Source: Lojkania enalia
Taxonomy: Eukaryota; Ascomycota; Dothideomycetes; Pleosporales
Length of the DNA: 20,143 bases
Direction of reading: 5' to 3'
Assembly (NCBI GenBank): GCA_010094045.1
Contig: ML986704.1
Location: 93,632-113,774 of the forward strand
Under the pieces are notes generated by a model. The model had not been told where the DNA came from, did not search any database, and worked only from the letters and a program-made list of their open reading frames with translations. Positions 8,313 to 18,400 of this stretch are shown here, piece by piece. The stretch's first letter is position 1. The number at the start of each line of letters is the position of its first letter. The translations under genes were made by a program, and so were the position numbers.

Positions 8313-10818
8313 ATGCGCCTTCTGCAACGCAACAGTCATGGAGATCTGACTTTTACCGAGGATCTACACGACGGCATTCCGGCATATGCCATTCTCTCGC
8401 ACACATGGGGAAAGGATGAGGAAGAGGTCACCTTCCGTGACATGAAAGATGGCTCTGGTCGGGGCAAGAAAGGATATAAGAAGATCAAGTTCTGCGGAGA
8501 ACGAGCTGCTCACAATGGCCTACAATACTTCTGGGTGGACACATGTTGCATCGACAAAACGAATAACGTGGAATTAACAAGCGCCATCAACTCCATGTAT
8601 AGGTGGTACCACGGCGCGGCTAGGTGCTACGTGTATCTCGCAGATGTACACGCTGATCAACCTGGCGAAAGTTCCACCTGGGAGGAAGCTTTCCGCAAGA
8701 GTAGATGGTTCACCCGCGGCTGGACCCTCCAGGAGCTTATTGCGCCTCGCTCAGTTGAGTTTTTCTCAGTCGAAGGCGACTGGCTCGGTTGCAAGACGTC
8801 ACTGGAGCCTTTGATCCACAACGTAACCAAGATCCCTGTCCAAGCATTATGCGGCTCGCTCTCAGAGTTCAGCGTAGAGGAGCGTATGACGTGGGTCGAC
8901 ATGCGCATAACAAAGCACGGAGAGGACATGGCCTACTGCCTACTCGGCATTGTCAATGTCTCCTTGGCGGTCATATACGGCGAGGGAAAGGCGAAGGCGA
9001 TTGCTCGATTGAAGAGGGAGCTGGCTCTCCAGTCCCGTATCAGCGTAAATGAAGTTGAAGCGCAGCAGTATCGAGTGCCGCTTAGTTTAAAGAGTGTTCC
9101 TGTGATTAATAAGTTTGTCGATCGGAAAGAGGAGCTGACGGCTCTTGGAGAGCACCTCCTCCCAGCACGGGAGCAGGGCCGCCGTAAGGTTGCTGTACTA
9201 CATGGCCTCGGCGGCATTGGCAAGACCCAGCTGTCCGTCGAATTCTGTAGGAGGCATGCAGACACGTTCACCGCCGTGTTCTGGCTGGATGGCCGGAGTG
9301 AGGACACGCTCAAGCAGAGCCTCGCGGCGATAGCGGCCCGACTTCCGATGGGCCAGCTCCCAGAGGCGAGCGTGAATCGTAAGCTCACAAGTGAAGAGGA
9401 CGTCGACGCCACGGTCAATGACGTTCTCATCTGGCTAAGCATTCCAGCAAATTCCTCCTGGCTGCTTGTGTTTGATAATGTAGACATAGACATTAACGAT
9501 CCTAAAGCTCCTCCTGGTGCGTATGATATTCAGCGCTTCTACCCGGACGCCGACCACGGCTCGATTCTTGTAACCACGCGGCTTAATAGTCTCGCGCAGC
9601 TAGGCGCTCCGATAAAGGTGGCCAATGTTAATAGGAAACAAGCGCTTGCGATATTCAGAAACGGCTATGAATGCTTTCGAGGTATACCATATTTGCAGGT
9701 TTTTTGTAGAGGCTGCTCCTAACTTATGGCCTGTAGAGAGTCCAGAGAGTGATCGGCTCCTCGAAAAGCTTGATGGTCTGCCGCTAGCGCTTGCACAGGC
9801 GGCTGCATATATGAGCGAGACACAGTGTTCTTTTACCGAGTACATCGAGCTCTACGATATGGAGTGGAATACTTGGATGAATGCTAATGGTGACCAAAGG
9901 CCGGTTCAAGCGTATGTAAATGGCAGTTTGCACACGACATGGATGGTGTCATACAGGGCCATTCGCGAGAGGGACAAGGATGCAGCGAATCTGCTTCTGC
10001 TTTGGAGTTGGTTAGATTATCGGGATCTATGGTTTGAGTTATTCACCCCTGCGCATCTGCGATTGGCTTCAGCAGATGAGGTTGTTGCGGAATGGTTTAT
10101 GCTGGTTACTAACAGCAAGCCTAAATTTATAGAGAAGACCAGGCTCTTACTGCGATACTCACTCATCGATCGTGCAAAGAACTCAGGAGGTTATATAATA
10201 CATCCTGTCGTGCACGAGTGGGCGTGGCAGATACAGGATGAATATCAACGAGGCCAGAATTGCCAACTAGCAGCTACGGTTGTTGGGTTAGCAGTACCCC
10301 CGGAATCCGAAAAGGGCTTTTGGGTGCTACAACTACGACTTTTGCTTCACGCCGACCGGTACCTTAAATGCCTAGAGATAAGCGATGGGATATCTGATAG
10401 GCGAAGTCGGATAGGGGTGGGCACGACGGCGCTGGATGGGTTCTATGGCCTAGGCAACCTCTACTATACGCAGGGAAAGCTGGCAGAGGCGGAGAAGATG
10501 TACCAGCGGGCGCTGGAAGGGAAGGAGAAGGCGTGGGGCCCTGATCACACATCAACACTCGACACGGTCAACAACCTGGGCAACCTCTACGCCGACCAGG
10601 GGAAGCTGGCGGAGGCGGAGAAGATGTACCAGCGGGCGCTGGAAGGCTACGAGAAAGCCCTTGGTCCTGACGGTGTGAAGACCTTTGTCCCCGCACTCAA
10701 TAATACTTACAGTTACGGCATGCTCTTTAAGCGTCAAGGCCGCTCAAGCGATGCGATAACAATGTACACAAGAGCACTCAGAGGATACGGGATCGTATTT
10801 GGAACTGAATATTACTAG
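8313..10818 (+). CDS. HET / NB-ARC / TPR NOD-like receptor (2 exons)
   Basis: Inferred exons 8313-9681 and 9737-10818 encode 816 aa. The HET domain occupies about residues 1-240, with AYAILSHTWG (24-33), WVDTCCIDK (74-82) and RGWTLQELIAP (135-145). An NB-ARC follows: P-loop GLGGIGKTQ (298-306), Walker B-like LLVFDNVD (384-391), SILVTTR (417-423) and GLPLALA (470-476). The C-terminus has tetratricopeptide units of 42 residues from about 695. The unspliced frame stops at 9722, but a 55-nt intron (GTATAC donor at 9682, CTAAC branch at 9719-9723, TAG ending 9736) joins CFR to ESPESDRLLEKLDGLPLAL in frame, exactly where the NB-ARC must continue. HET domains trigger heterokaryon-incompatibility cell death, and NB-ARC/TPR modules serve switching and ligand sensing. 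The gene sits within inverted transposon ends (7258 and 11616). If the intron is not real, this would be a frameshifted pseudogene. Confidence 0.85.
9682..9736 (+). other. Inferred 55-nt intron in the NLR gene
   Basis: Donor GTATAC at 9682, branch-like CTAAC at 9719-9723 with its A 14 nt before the acceptor AG at 9735-9736. Removing 55 nt (remainder 1 when divided by 3) exactly repairs the change from one reading frame to the next between the P-loop half and the GLPL half of the NB-ARC. The donor is not the commonest fungal form, so this is a strong inference rather than proof. Confidence 0.75.
10450..10701 (+). repeat. Two near-identical 126-bp tandem TPR-coding units
   Basis: Units start at 10450 (CTAGGCAACCTCTACTA) and 10576 (CTGGGCAACCTCTACGC), 126 bp or 42 codons apart. 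The core AEAEKMYQRALEG is the same in both and nearly identical in DNA. A diverged third unit follows to the end of the gene. The period is that of kinesin-light-chain-like TPRs common in fungal NLRs. Confidence 0.85.
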
Positions 10819-10908
10819 TATCAGGCTGCTTATAAGCGTATTCATAGTTTAGAGTCTTCATAGTGTTCTAACTATGTGTAATTTATCTCGTATCTAATAA
10901 CTCATATC
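10819..10908. other. Junction between the NLR stop and the transposase stump
   Basis: Ninety AT-rich bases separate the stop codon of the NLR gene from the stop codon of the oppositely oriented transposase remnant. An intact Fot1/pogo-like element would show its right terminal repeat on this side of the transposase gene, but no copy of the R-type end is visible here. Confidence 0.5.
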
Positions 10909-11237
10909 TTATATCATCCGCGCCACTGGAGCCTTTCCTACCACTCTTGCTTCGCTCATCCGAGCCACTTTGACTTTCGGCTCTGATACCTCCGCCTCTA
11001 ACTCGGCACTCTTGCGCTTCCGACCAACTTTGCCTTTTCCCTCCCCTTTGGCTGCCTCCTTCGCAGCACGTTTCGTTCGTGCCTCCTTAAGATCCTCGTA
11101 ACTCATGACCTTCGCCTTTCCAGTGATTAAGTGGATCGGCGAACTTTAGCTTCGTTGTTTACCTTCTTCAGAAAACGAATTTGATCTTGCTCTAAGGCAC
11201 GTTCGACAAAGCAGGTTTGAGCAGCATTAGCAAACTT
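10909..11237 (-). pseudogene. Fot1/pogo-type DDE transposase, C-terminal stump
   Basis: On the minus strand, 11237 to about 11128 encodes KFANAAQTCFVERALEQD, followed by a stretch ending KVNNEAKVRRST, then a stop. After a small frameshift the reading continues as GKAKVMSYEDLKEARTKRAA and a basic GRKRKS region ending at 10909. This is the typical tail of fungal DDE-superfamily transposases of the Fot1/pogo group (NNEAKVRRST, MSYEDLxEARxKRAAK, VARM). The CENP-B-like DNA-binding half and the DDE catalytic core are absent, so the protein cannot be active. The coding remnant directly follows the 5' region of copy C, implying a large internal deletion that removed most of the gene. Confidence 0.8.
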
Positions 11238-11254
11238 CTATATATGCCTCTATA

Positions 11255-11616
11255 GCCTCAAGCTTGTGTTGCGTTGGTGTGATGGTTTTCTCGCAAAGTA
11301 CTAGTGGTTTATCCGATTACGGGGGGTGTCGGGTAACATAGGGGGGATGTTATGAATTTTACTAAGTTAGCAGAGCTTTCTATACAGCCCTCTAAGATCT
11401 TGATAAACCCCCGCAGTCGCGATTAGACAGAGTAGTATAGCTGAAGTAGCGATTAACGGTGTTAACAGAGCAATCCACAGCATAACCAACACTACAGTTG
11501 CCCTTATTATAACATATTAATTATATCCTTGTTAGCTTGCGAAGGAAAGATTCCGAAGGCCCGAATCGCAAACTTGCCTCGTAACATCATACGTCCCCCG
11601 ACGCAGGGACAGACGT
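11255..11616 (-). mobile_element. Transposon end, L type, with subterminal segments (copy C)
   Basis: Read on the minus strand from 11616, the sequence begins ACGTCTGTCCCTGCGTCGGG, with TA outside (11617-11618). The next ~270 bp resemble the left half of copy A (about 1626-1920), including CTAATCGCGACTGCGGGGGT. Then 11352-11255 repeats, inverted, the 7377-7475 segment of copy B, and continues into the transposase stump. The outer end lies only 36 bp from the stop codon of the DUF3723-type gene. Confidence 0.8.
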
Positions 11617-11652
11617 TACTATAGTTCAAAATGTTCCAAGCTCTAATTGAAA

Positions 11653-14600
11653 TCAACGCTCATCAACCTGCATCTTGCTCTGCTCTGAATGAGTACTATT
11701 GAGAATCTCCCTATACTTTTTACCGCCACCAGTATTACCATACGCTATCTGCCTCTTGCGCCCCTGTATGCCAACTACAGCTCGAAAGAAAGATTCTATA
11801 GTATCTTCTTCCCCTAAATAACAGCCTTCCATGTCTATACACACTTTGACGAACTCTGAAGGATTAGTTTCCGTCCATTTACGTGGGTAGAAGTTGCCAC
11901 GATCGCGCTTTACAACGTACACAAGTAAAGAGGATTCCTCTAATGCAAGCTTTAAGAAGCCTCGCACGTCCTCCAAGCTAGGATCATCAATTCGAATGCG
12001 ATACTGCATCGATCGATAACCGCAGGGATTGGCGATAATGTGAACGAGAATATAGTTCTCTGGGAAAACCAACGGGGCTATGATGTGACTAACATCAGCA
12101 TTTTTTCTATACTTAATTTCCTCGCTGAAAGTTTTGTATGCCCATTTAACAGCTCCTCCATCTACATTGGGATCGTAAGCTACCTGCCAGTGGTGACAGC
12201 ATTCTTGGTATTGAGCACCGTTCTTCTTCGCACGTTGAAGCCGCTCTTGCGTCATTCTAGATTTCTCTTCCTGCCTAATAGTCTTTTCTTGTTCCTTGAG
12301 TACGAATTGATTTTCTTTTTGTTGTTGTTGAAATGCATTCTGTGATTGTTCAAGCTGCCGCTGGAGCGCTGTCTGCGATTGTTCGAGCTGTTGCTGAAGC
12401 TCTGCCTGTTTCAGTAATTGTTTCAGTTGTTGCTGAATTTCCTGGTCTTTCTGTGCGAGTTGTTGTTGGTATTCTAATTCACCTCTTTTTACTTGTTCTT
12501 TAGATTTGGAAAAGCTCTTTTGAAACTGTAGATCTTTCACATCCGATTGTTCTTGAAGTTTTTTTTGAAGCTCTATTTGATGCTGTGCGTCTTTTTGTGC
12601 AAGCCTCTCCTCGAGCTGGTCGTGTTTCTCTTGGAGCTGCTCCTTAAGGCCGGACTCCGTCCGCTGGAGCTGGGAGACTTCTTGACGGAGTCTAGTTACT
12701 TCATCTAGGAGTTCTTGGTGCCTCGTATCTTTTGCGCGCGATTGTGTTTCTTCTTCGGACCTTATCCTCTTAATATCTTCTTCTAATTCTTCTAGCCTGT
12801 TACATAGCTGTCGATTATTTTCAGTTTGTGCCTGTAATCTCTCTTCATAAGCTACCTTTGTATTGTCCAGCAGCTTTCTCTGATCTGATGAATCTGCGGA
12901 TATCCTTGATTCGAGCTCAGATACATAAACCCGCAATGCAGAAGCATCTGCCTGAGATTGAGTGCAGAGACGTTGCGCCTCGTCTTTCGCTTCAATCAGC
13001 ATCTGCTTGGCGTTTCCATGCTCTTCAATGCTAAACTCGGCAATGGCGAGCTCATCACGAAGCTTGCGTATGTCATCCGCCTCCTGACGCTCGATTATTA
13101 TGCAACTGTCGAGCTCCATCTGAATATTTATGCAGTTCGCATTGACTCGTTCAAGCTCCTCCCGTAGAGCTTGGCACTCGCACCCGGAATGCTGGGGCCG
13201 TTCCATGTGCGCAATTGAGGCATGTAGGTTCTCTGTAGATACTGGCTGCGACTGAGAGATAGATCGAGTCTTTCTCTAATTAGCTGACATATTTGAGGAT
13301 CAATTTGTTCTTACTTGGAGTATATATGGTTCGAAAAATGAGGTCACAATAGCGCGCTTCACAAAAATTGGCGTAATATCAACCCCGTTTACGATATTTT
13401 CGAAGAATAGTGGGACGAACAAATGTAACTTATCAGCATTGTGGCTCTCATCATGTGGTTTACCGCACCGCCAATCCCTATCCAGTAGTTCTAGTGCGGT
13501 AAATGCGGGCTGCGAATACGATGAGGGATTCTCCGTTAAGTCCTCTAGCACCTGAACAATTCTGTTTAGGTGACTTTCTAGATTTCCTTCCCAACTTGGT
13601 CGAGCAGATTGTAGAAATTGCATTGCATTCTCCCTATCTGGGCTTTGGGCGGCAAGCTGAAGAGCTGGAGGTGTTCTGAAGCCAAGCGCAACCGCGAGTC
13701 TACCCAACTTTTGCCAAAGAGCAGGATTATGGTCTCTCCTTTGCTTCTTCATCCCAGGTGTCATTTTCGGTGCTATAGAAGTCATCTCGGGGAAATGTCT
13801 TAAGCAGAACAGCCATAACTGTAGGTAACCAATGGCTTTCCCAGCATGAAATGAAATAACGGAAGATTCGGAAAGTGAGAAGGTCCTAGTACTCTGTTCT
13901 GAATATTGGACATATAATTCTGGAGGTCGGAAATAATTTGCTGAAAAGCCCTTCCATATAGACCGCTTTTCAGACTCGCCAAGTAACGTCCGGAGAATAA
14001 TGCAGCAAGGTTCTAAGTATTTCTGGTTCTCAAAGAATGTTCGCAAAGAAGGAATAAGGCATCTAACTGATTTAATAGACTGTAGTATCTCATTCTTGAT
14101 GCCTGGTTCGTCTGGTAGAGTGGCGAATATTTGGTTCGACTCCATTAAAAACGTCACGCGTCTTTCATCATTCTCCGACACGCCTGGTGCGCATGATTCT
14201 AGATGCTGGACGGTAACAGTGTCAACGTATCTCCGGCTATTTGATGGCACCATACAACTCCATATAGCCTCAATATGTTGCAAATAAGTGTTGAGCTCCT
14301 GATTTTTGTCAGCTCCTTCTGGTCTTGATTGAAGGTTTGCATACCTCAGGACATCTTAGACCGTGTAACCGATGCAACGTGCCAAGCTGAATCGGCGTCC
14401 ATAACCCTGGAAAGTCGAGGAGACGATCAAATGCTGCAATTATGAGGTTGTTTTTCATTAGCTGGCGAAGATCTTTACGTTTAGTATTGGTTAAATGGGC
14501 CCACCACCGGTTCTCGGATTCTGCATCATTGAGGAGATGATACCTTCGAATGTTTCGAAATATTGTGCCGTCGGAATATCGTTGCTCATGTGCAAATGAT

Positions 14601-15120
14601 TCGACAAGTCGTGTAGCTGTGTCGCCACTTAATTCTTTAAGAGAGACATAAGTAATTTAAGCTTGACAGTCCTGTGGAAGGTTTCCGTACCTTTTGAGTA
14701 GAGCCGCACGATCCACCATCGATCGTTTCTATCAAGAAAATTTTTAGCCGCAGCCACTCGATGTAGCCCATTTAGGCAATCAACGGGCCGGGAAATTCTA
14801 AGCTTTGGGAGTTCCGAGGGACGGAGCTTTGCTTCTGAAGTTATTGCTTTGAACGTCTCTTTGCATAGTCCTGCACTTTCAACAGCTGACTCAAAGACGC
14901 TGGTCTCAACAATGGCGTCTATGAAATTTTCTTCCTCTTCCCGCCGACACCCACCCAACGCGAAGACATCCAAGAGGTGGGCTTGGGCACGCTTGGATTT
15001 TTCCCTGTGCTCCTTCTGGCGTAAGGCAAATCCAAAGTCCAAATCGTCAAGCTCGAGGCGTGCAATCCCTAGAAGATGCTTTGCCTTTGCTTTTACAAAG
15101 TCAGAATTCTTCTCAGCCAT
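11653..15120 (-). CDS. DUF3723-type protein with long C-terminal coiled coil (4 exons)
   Basis: Inferred exons 15120-14691, 14634-14345, 14298-13315 and 13251-11653 give about 1100 aa. Residues 15-240 show the DUF3723 pattern as I know it: LLGIARLELDDLDF, CLNGLHRVAAAKNFL (115-129), RWWIVRLYSK (134-143), RYSDGTIFRNIRRY (162-175) and FPGLWTPIQLGTLHRL (218-233). Introns of 56 and 46 nt fuse the pieces in frame. The third fragment ends at a GTAAGA donor; a 63-nt intron (acceptor CTCTCAG ending 13252), or a 39-nt one (acceptor at 13276), runs on in frame into the ORF with ATG at 13206. Residues ~593-910 are a Gln/Glu/Lys-rich coiled coil and ~911-1100 a globular tail with no known motif. DUF3723 has no established function but recurs as Starship cargo. 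It is divergent from the phospholipase gene. Alternatively, the coiled-coil part is its own gene starting at 13206. Confidence 0.75.
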
Positions 15121-15475
15121 AGTAACGTGTATTTTGAGTATTCGTACATTAGGGTCTCAGGCAATTGAGGTGAGATTGGAACCTGAATTGGCGAGAGGTT
15201 GTGGCTCCTCAAAGAACTCGACCCCAGTCGGTCTGGAGTATCAAAGGCGTAGGGGTTGATTACAATTCCCCAATCTGTGAAATGCAATATCCGGCATTTG
15301 GAAACCGAGAAATCGATTCCGGGTTTTAGGGCCTAATTCGAAGTGACACTTGGATCCGTGCGTTTTTGCCAAGAGATATATTCCACGCCCTCTCGCAACA
15401 CAACCTCCACCCAAATACACTCTTTGTACACCGATTGGAATACGATCATTTTGCAAAGACGTGTATTATCTTATA
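15121..15475. promoter_or_regulatory. Shared divergent intergenic region
   Basis: The 355 bp between the start codon of the DUF3723-type gene (15120, leftward) and the ATG of the patatin-like gene (15476, rightward) must carry both 5' UTRs and promoters. Open frames extend into it on both strands, but none begins with a better ATG or continues recognisable homology. No specific operator was identified. Confidence 0.5.
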
Positions 15476-18400
15476 ATGTTAGGGCGTCCGTGGATTAGTA
15501 TTAAAAATGTTGAAAACGAGACGACTCTTTGGGTACATGACGCTCCTTTCAGCTCTCTCTGCAGCAGCGGTGCCGAAAACGCCCAGACATCACTCATTAC
15601 CCTTGTTGGAAGGAAGAAGAAAGCAACACTTCTGAATTATATGCTGAAAGGGTCATCCGCAACAGCATCTACCAGTTTTCACGGTCAGGTCCGACTAGTC
15701 AAAGACACGAAGATTGCCAGGAGCGATGCTTACGTGTTGTACCTCGATTGTGAGCTCCAGGGCGAGTCTTCACCGTCTTTCGACCCAAAATCGACACCAT
15801 GTAGCCCCAAGCCTGTTAGCTGGTTGCGCGCCGGCGATCATACGACTGTGGATCTTCCAAATCTCCTAGTCTCTAGAGTTCTAACCCCTCTATCAAACGT
15901 GGTGTGTTACTTCGCAGCAGATTTCGGCGGGATTGTGCGCGTCGCGAATCTTCTTGCCCAGCAGGCCGTTGAATCTAAATCTCATACCCTCCCCGGGCCT
16001 GCACTTCCGCATATCCTTGTCGTTGTGGAGACAAAGTCACCCTCATTTGACCCAGTAATCGCTCAACAAAAGCTCCACGCGACTATTGCCGAGGCAATGG
16101 CCGTAACCACAGCACCTGATAGCGGCTATTCGGCAGACGGGAATATTACTTCTCACTTCCAGAGTATTCAGATTCTAAGCTTACATAAGGACTGGGACAA
16201 TAGCCTTCGTTCTCTCGTTCTTCGGCGACGGTTGCTAACTCTGGCCGAAGACATACAGCGGGGACGGAGGACAAGCCACCATCAGTTCAGTGTGCAGCAC
16301 ATCGATGCCTTCGCAGACCGTATTCTCACACATTTCTGCTTAGATAAGTCGCGCTTTAGCTTCCTAAGAGCCTCCAGGCCTGCAAACTTTGTGTATAATG
16401 AGTTTCAAACTCATATAACAGAAATATTGAGTTTAATACCAAGTCAATCATGGCTATGGGAGGTCATTATTCCTCTTATTGCTTCAGCATTATTTTTGGC
16501 AAGCTACCCTCCTGGATCACATAGTAAGCTTCTAATAGCCGGTAATGAATGCCGCTGACTGTCTCAAGGGTTTTCTGCACAATCCGTCTTTGACGAATTT
16601 TATAATAAACTTTGTAAACGGGCTATTGAATCCTACACTAACGATAATCAAATCCAACATCGGTTCATCTCCGCGGTAGGCGAAGAGATGGCGGTAATGT
16701 TGAGAAAGCTAGATTCAGATCCGGTCGCGCAAAGCGCTCTAAAACAACACTCTGAGCGGCTACGCGACCTCTGGCCACACTTCCCCTTATTAAAAAGCTC
16801 CAAATCCTGCTTCTCTTGCTTCATGTTGATGCCAGAGAAGGTATTTAACTGCAGACACGCTATTTGTAATATTTGTATTCAGCGTTTTGGACAGAAGTTA
16901 CAGTCTGAGAAACACTCCTATATCTTCTCGGAGTGTCTACTTTGTGGGTATGCTCAAAAGGGATCAATATTTCGCCTTACACCTCCCACGGTTGGTATTC
17001 GCATCCTCTGTATAGATGGTGGAGGCATTAGGGGGGTGGTCCCTCTCACATTTGTGCAATATTTAGAGCGGGAGTTGAAGGAGTTTGGGATCCCCTTCCA
17101 GGAGTTTTTTGACTATGTATGTGGAACTTCAGCAGGTGAGTACTAAAACTTTAAGCAGCATATTTATTTCCTAATCATATCGCATAGGTGGCTTGATTGC
17201 CATTGGACTTTTTCTTATGAGATGGACGCCACGAGAATGCCTAATGCATTTTGAGGATTTTGCGTCCAAAACATTCATGCAGAAGAAAGAAAGTTTATCC
17301 TTCACCCAACGCGTGCAGCGGCTGTTAGGGGCGTACGTCCGAGATTATCGGTACGACTCATCTACAATTGGAAAGGCCTTTTGTTCAGCCTCTTCCACAT
17401 CCTCTAAGATGTTTAACCCACTTCGAAATGACATGAAAATTGCAGTTACTACTACTACTGCGCGGCATAATGTTCCATGTGTCCTTTCAAATTACAACGG
17501 AGGTCCTAGGAATGGCGAGAATAGTATGTATGCCATCAAACCCCGGTTTCTAAAGCTAAGTTTTGTAGTATACCATCATGTTCGTGCTGGCAATCAGGAG
17601 GATGAGATCTCTATTTCCGACGCGTAAGTTTTTACGTCCCTAAACCCCCCATTCATATCTTAGTGAGAAATTTCTAGAGCCGTATGCACCTCTGCCGCCC
17701 CATTTTTCTTCAAACCAAAGGACGTTAATAACTTGGGAACATTCCAAGATGGGGGTTTAGAGTATAATAACCCCGCTTTTATTGCGACCTGGGAATGCGC
17801 CGTCATTTGGCCTGACAGATGCCATATTCTAGAACAAGGCAATGGCTACATCGATTATATGTTGTCTCTTGGCACTGGTACATCTCTCTCACCGACATAC
17901 AAATTCGGCCCACATTCGCCCGTCAGGGATCGATTCCTGAAGCGACTTATGGGAAATTATATGGGCCATCTGGATGGAGAGAAACAATGGAAAACTTTTA
18001 TTAAATGTATCCCTGCGGATCTGCGGAACAGATATTATCGATTCAACATCTATTTCCCAGGACCAGAACCCGCGCTTGACGATGTGTTAGCAATCCAACA
18101 GCTCAAACGCCAAGCTGATCAATGTATCTCATCTGATATTCAGGCAAGACTGGTTAAAGACTCGCTCATTGCCTCAATGTTTTACTTTGAGCTGATTTCT
18201 TTTCATCAACTTCAAGGAGGGGCTATCCAGTGTACTGGGACTATCTTATGCCGGATTCGTTTAGATTATGGAGGGAGAAAGAAACTATATCACCTCCTTG
18301 CACGTAGTTGCGCTTCTTTTATCATCTCTGGCCGTTCGATTGACTGCTTTGAGGTTATCCCAAAGGGGATGCCAGCTTTCAGACGAAGCGTAGATTTCGT

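Noticed and set aside
8933..9493. 186-codon minus-strand open frame under the NLR gene
   Set aside because: Ser/Arg-rich shadow of the HET/NB-ARC coding strand, with no motif of its own.
9625..10818. Separate TPR gene starting at 9625
   Set aside because: Its start lies inside the NB-ARC of the upstream frame, and the GLPL motif it carries belongs to the same domain; splicing joins the two into one receptor gene.
10909..11106. A stand-alone small basic protein
   Set aside because: Its sequence is the characteristic tail of Fot1/pogo-type transposases, continuing in another frame upstream, so it is a pseudogene fragment.
10909..11616. The transposase remnant as a Starship captain
   Set aside because: Captains are DUF3435 tyrosine recombinases; this tail is of the DDE transposase type, so it does not support a Starship boundary here.
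15093..15287. Minus-strand open frame upstream of the DUF3723 start
   Set aside because: It is in a different frame, has no recognisable similarity, and a good ATG with family-like sequence begins at 15120.
15350..16558. Separate 402-aa gene ending at the TGA at 16556, with a TTG start
   Set aside because: The start is not ATG, and the stop lies in a 45-nt GT-AG intron with a CTGAC branch; the frame continues unchanged into the patatin exon.
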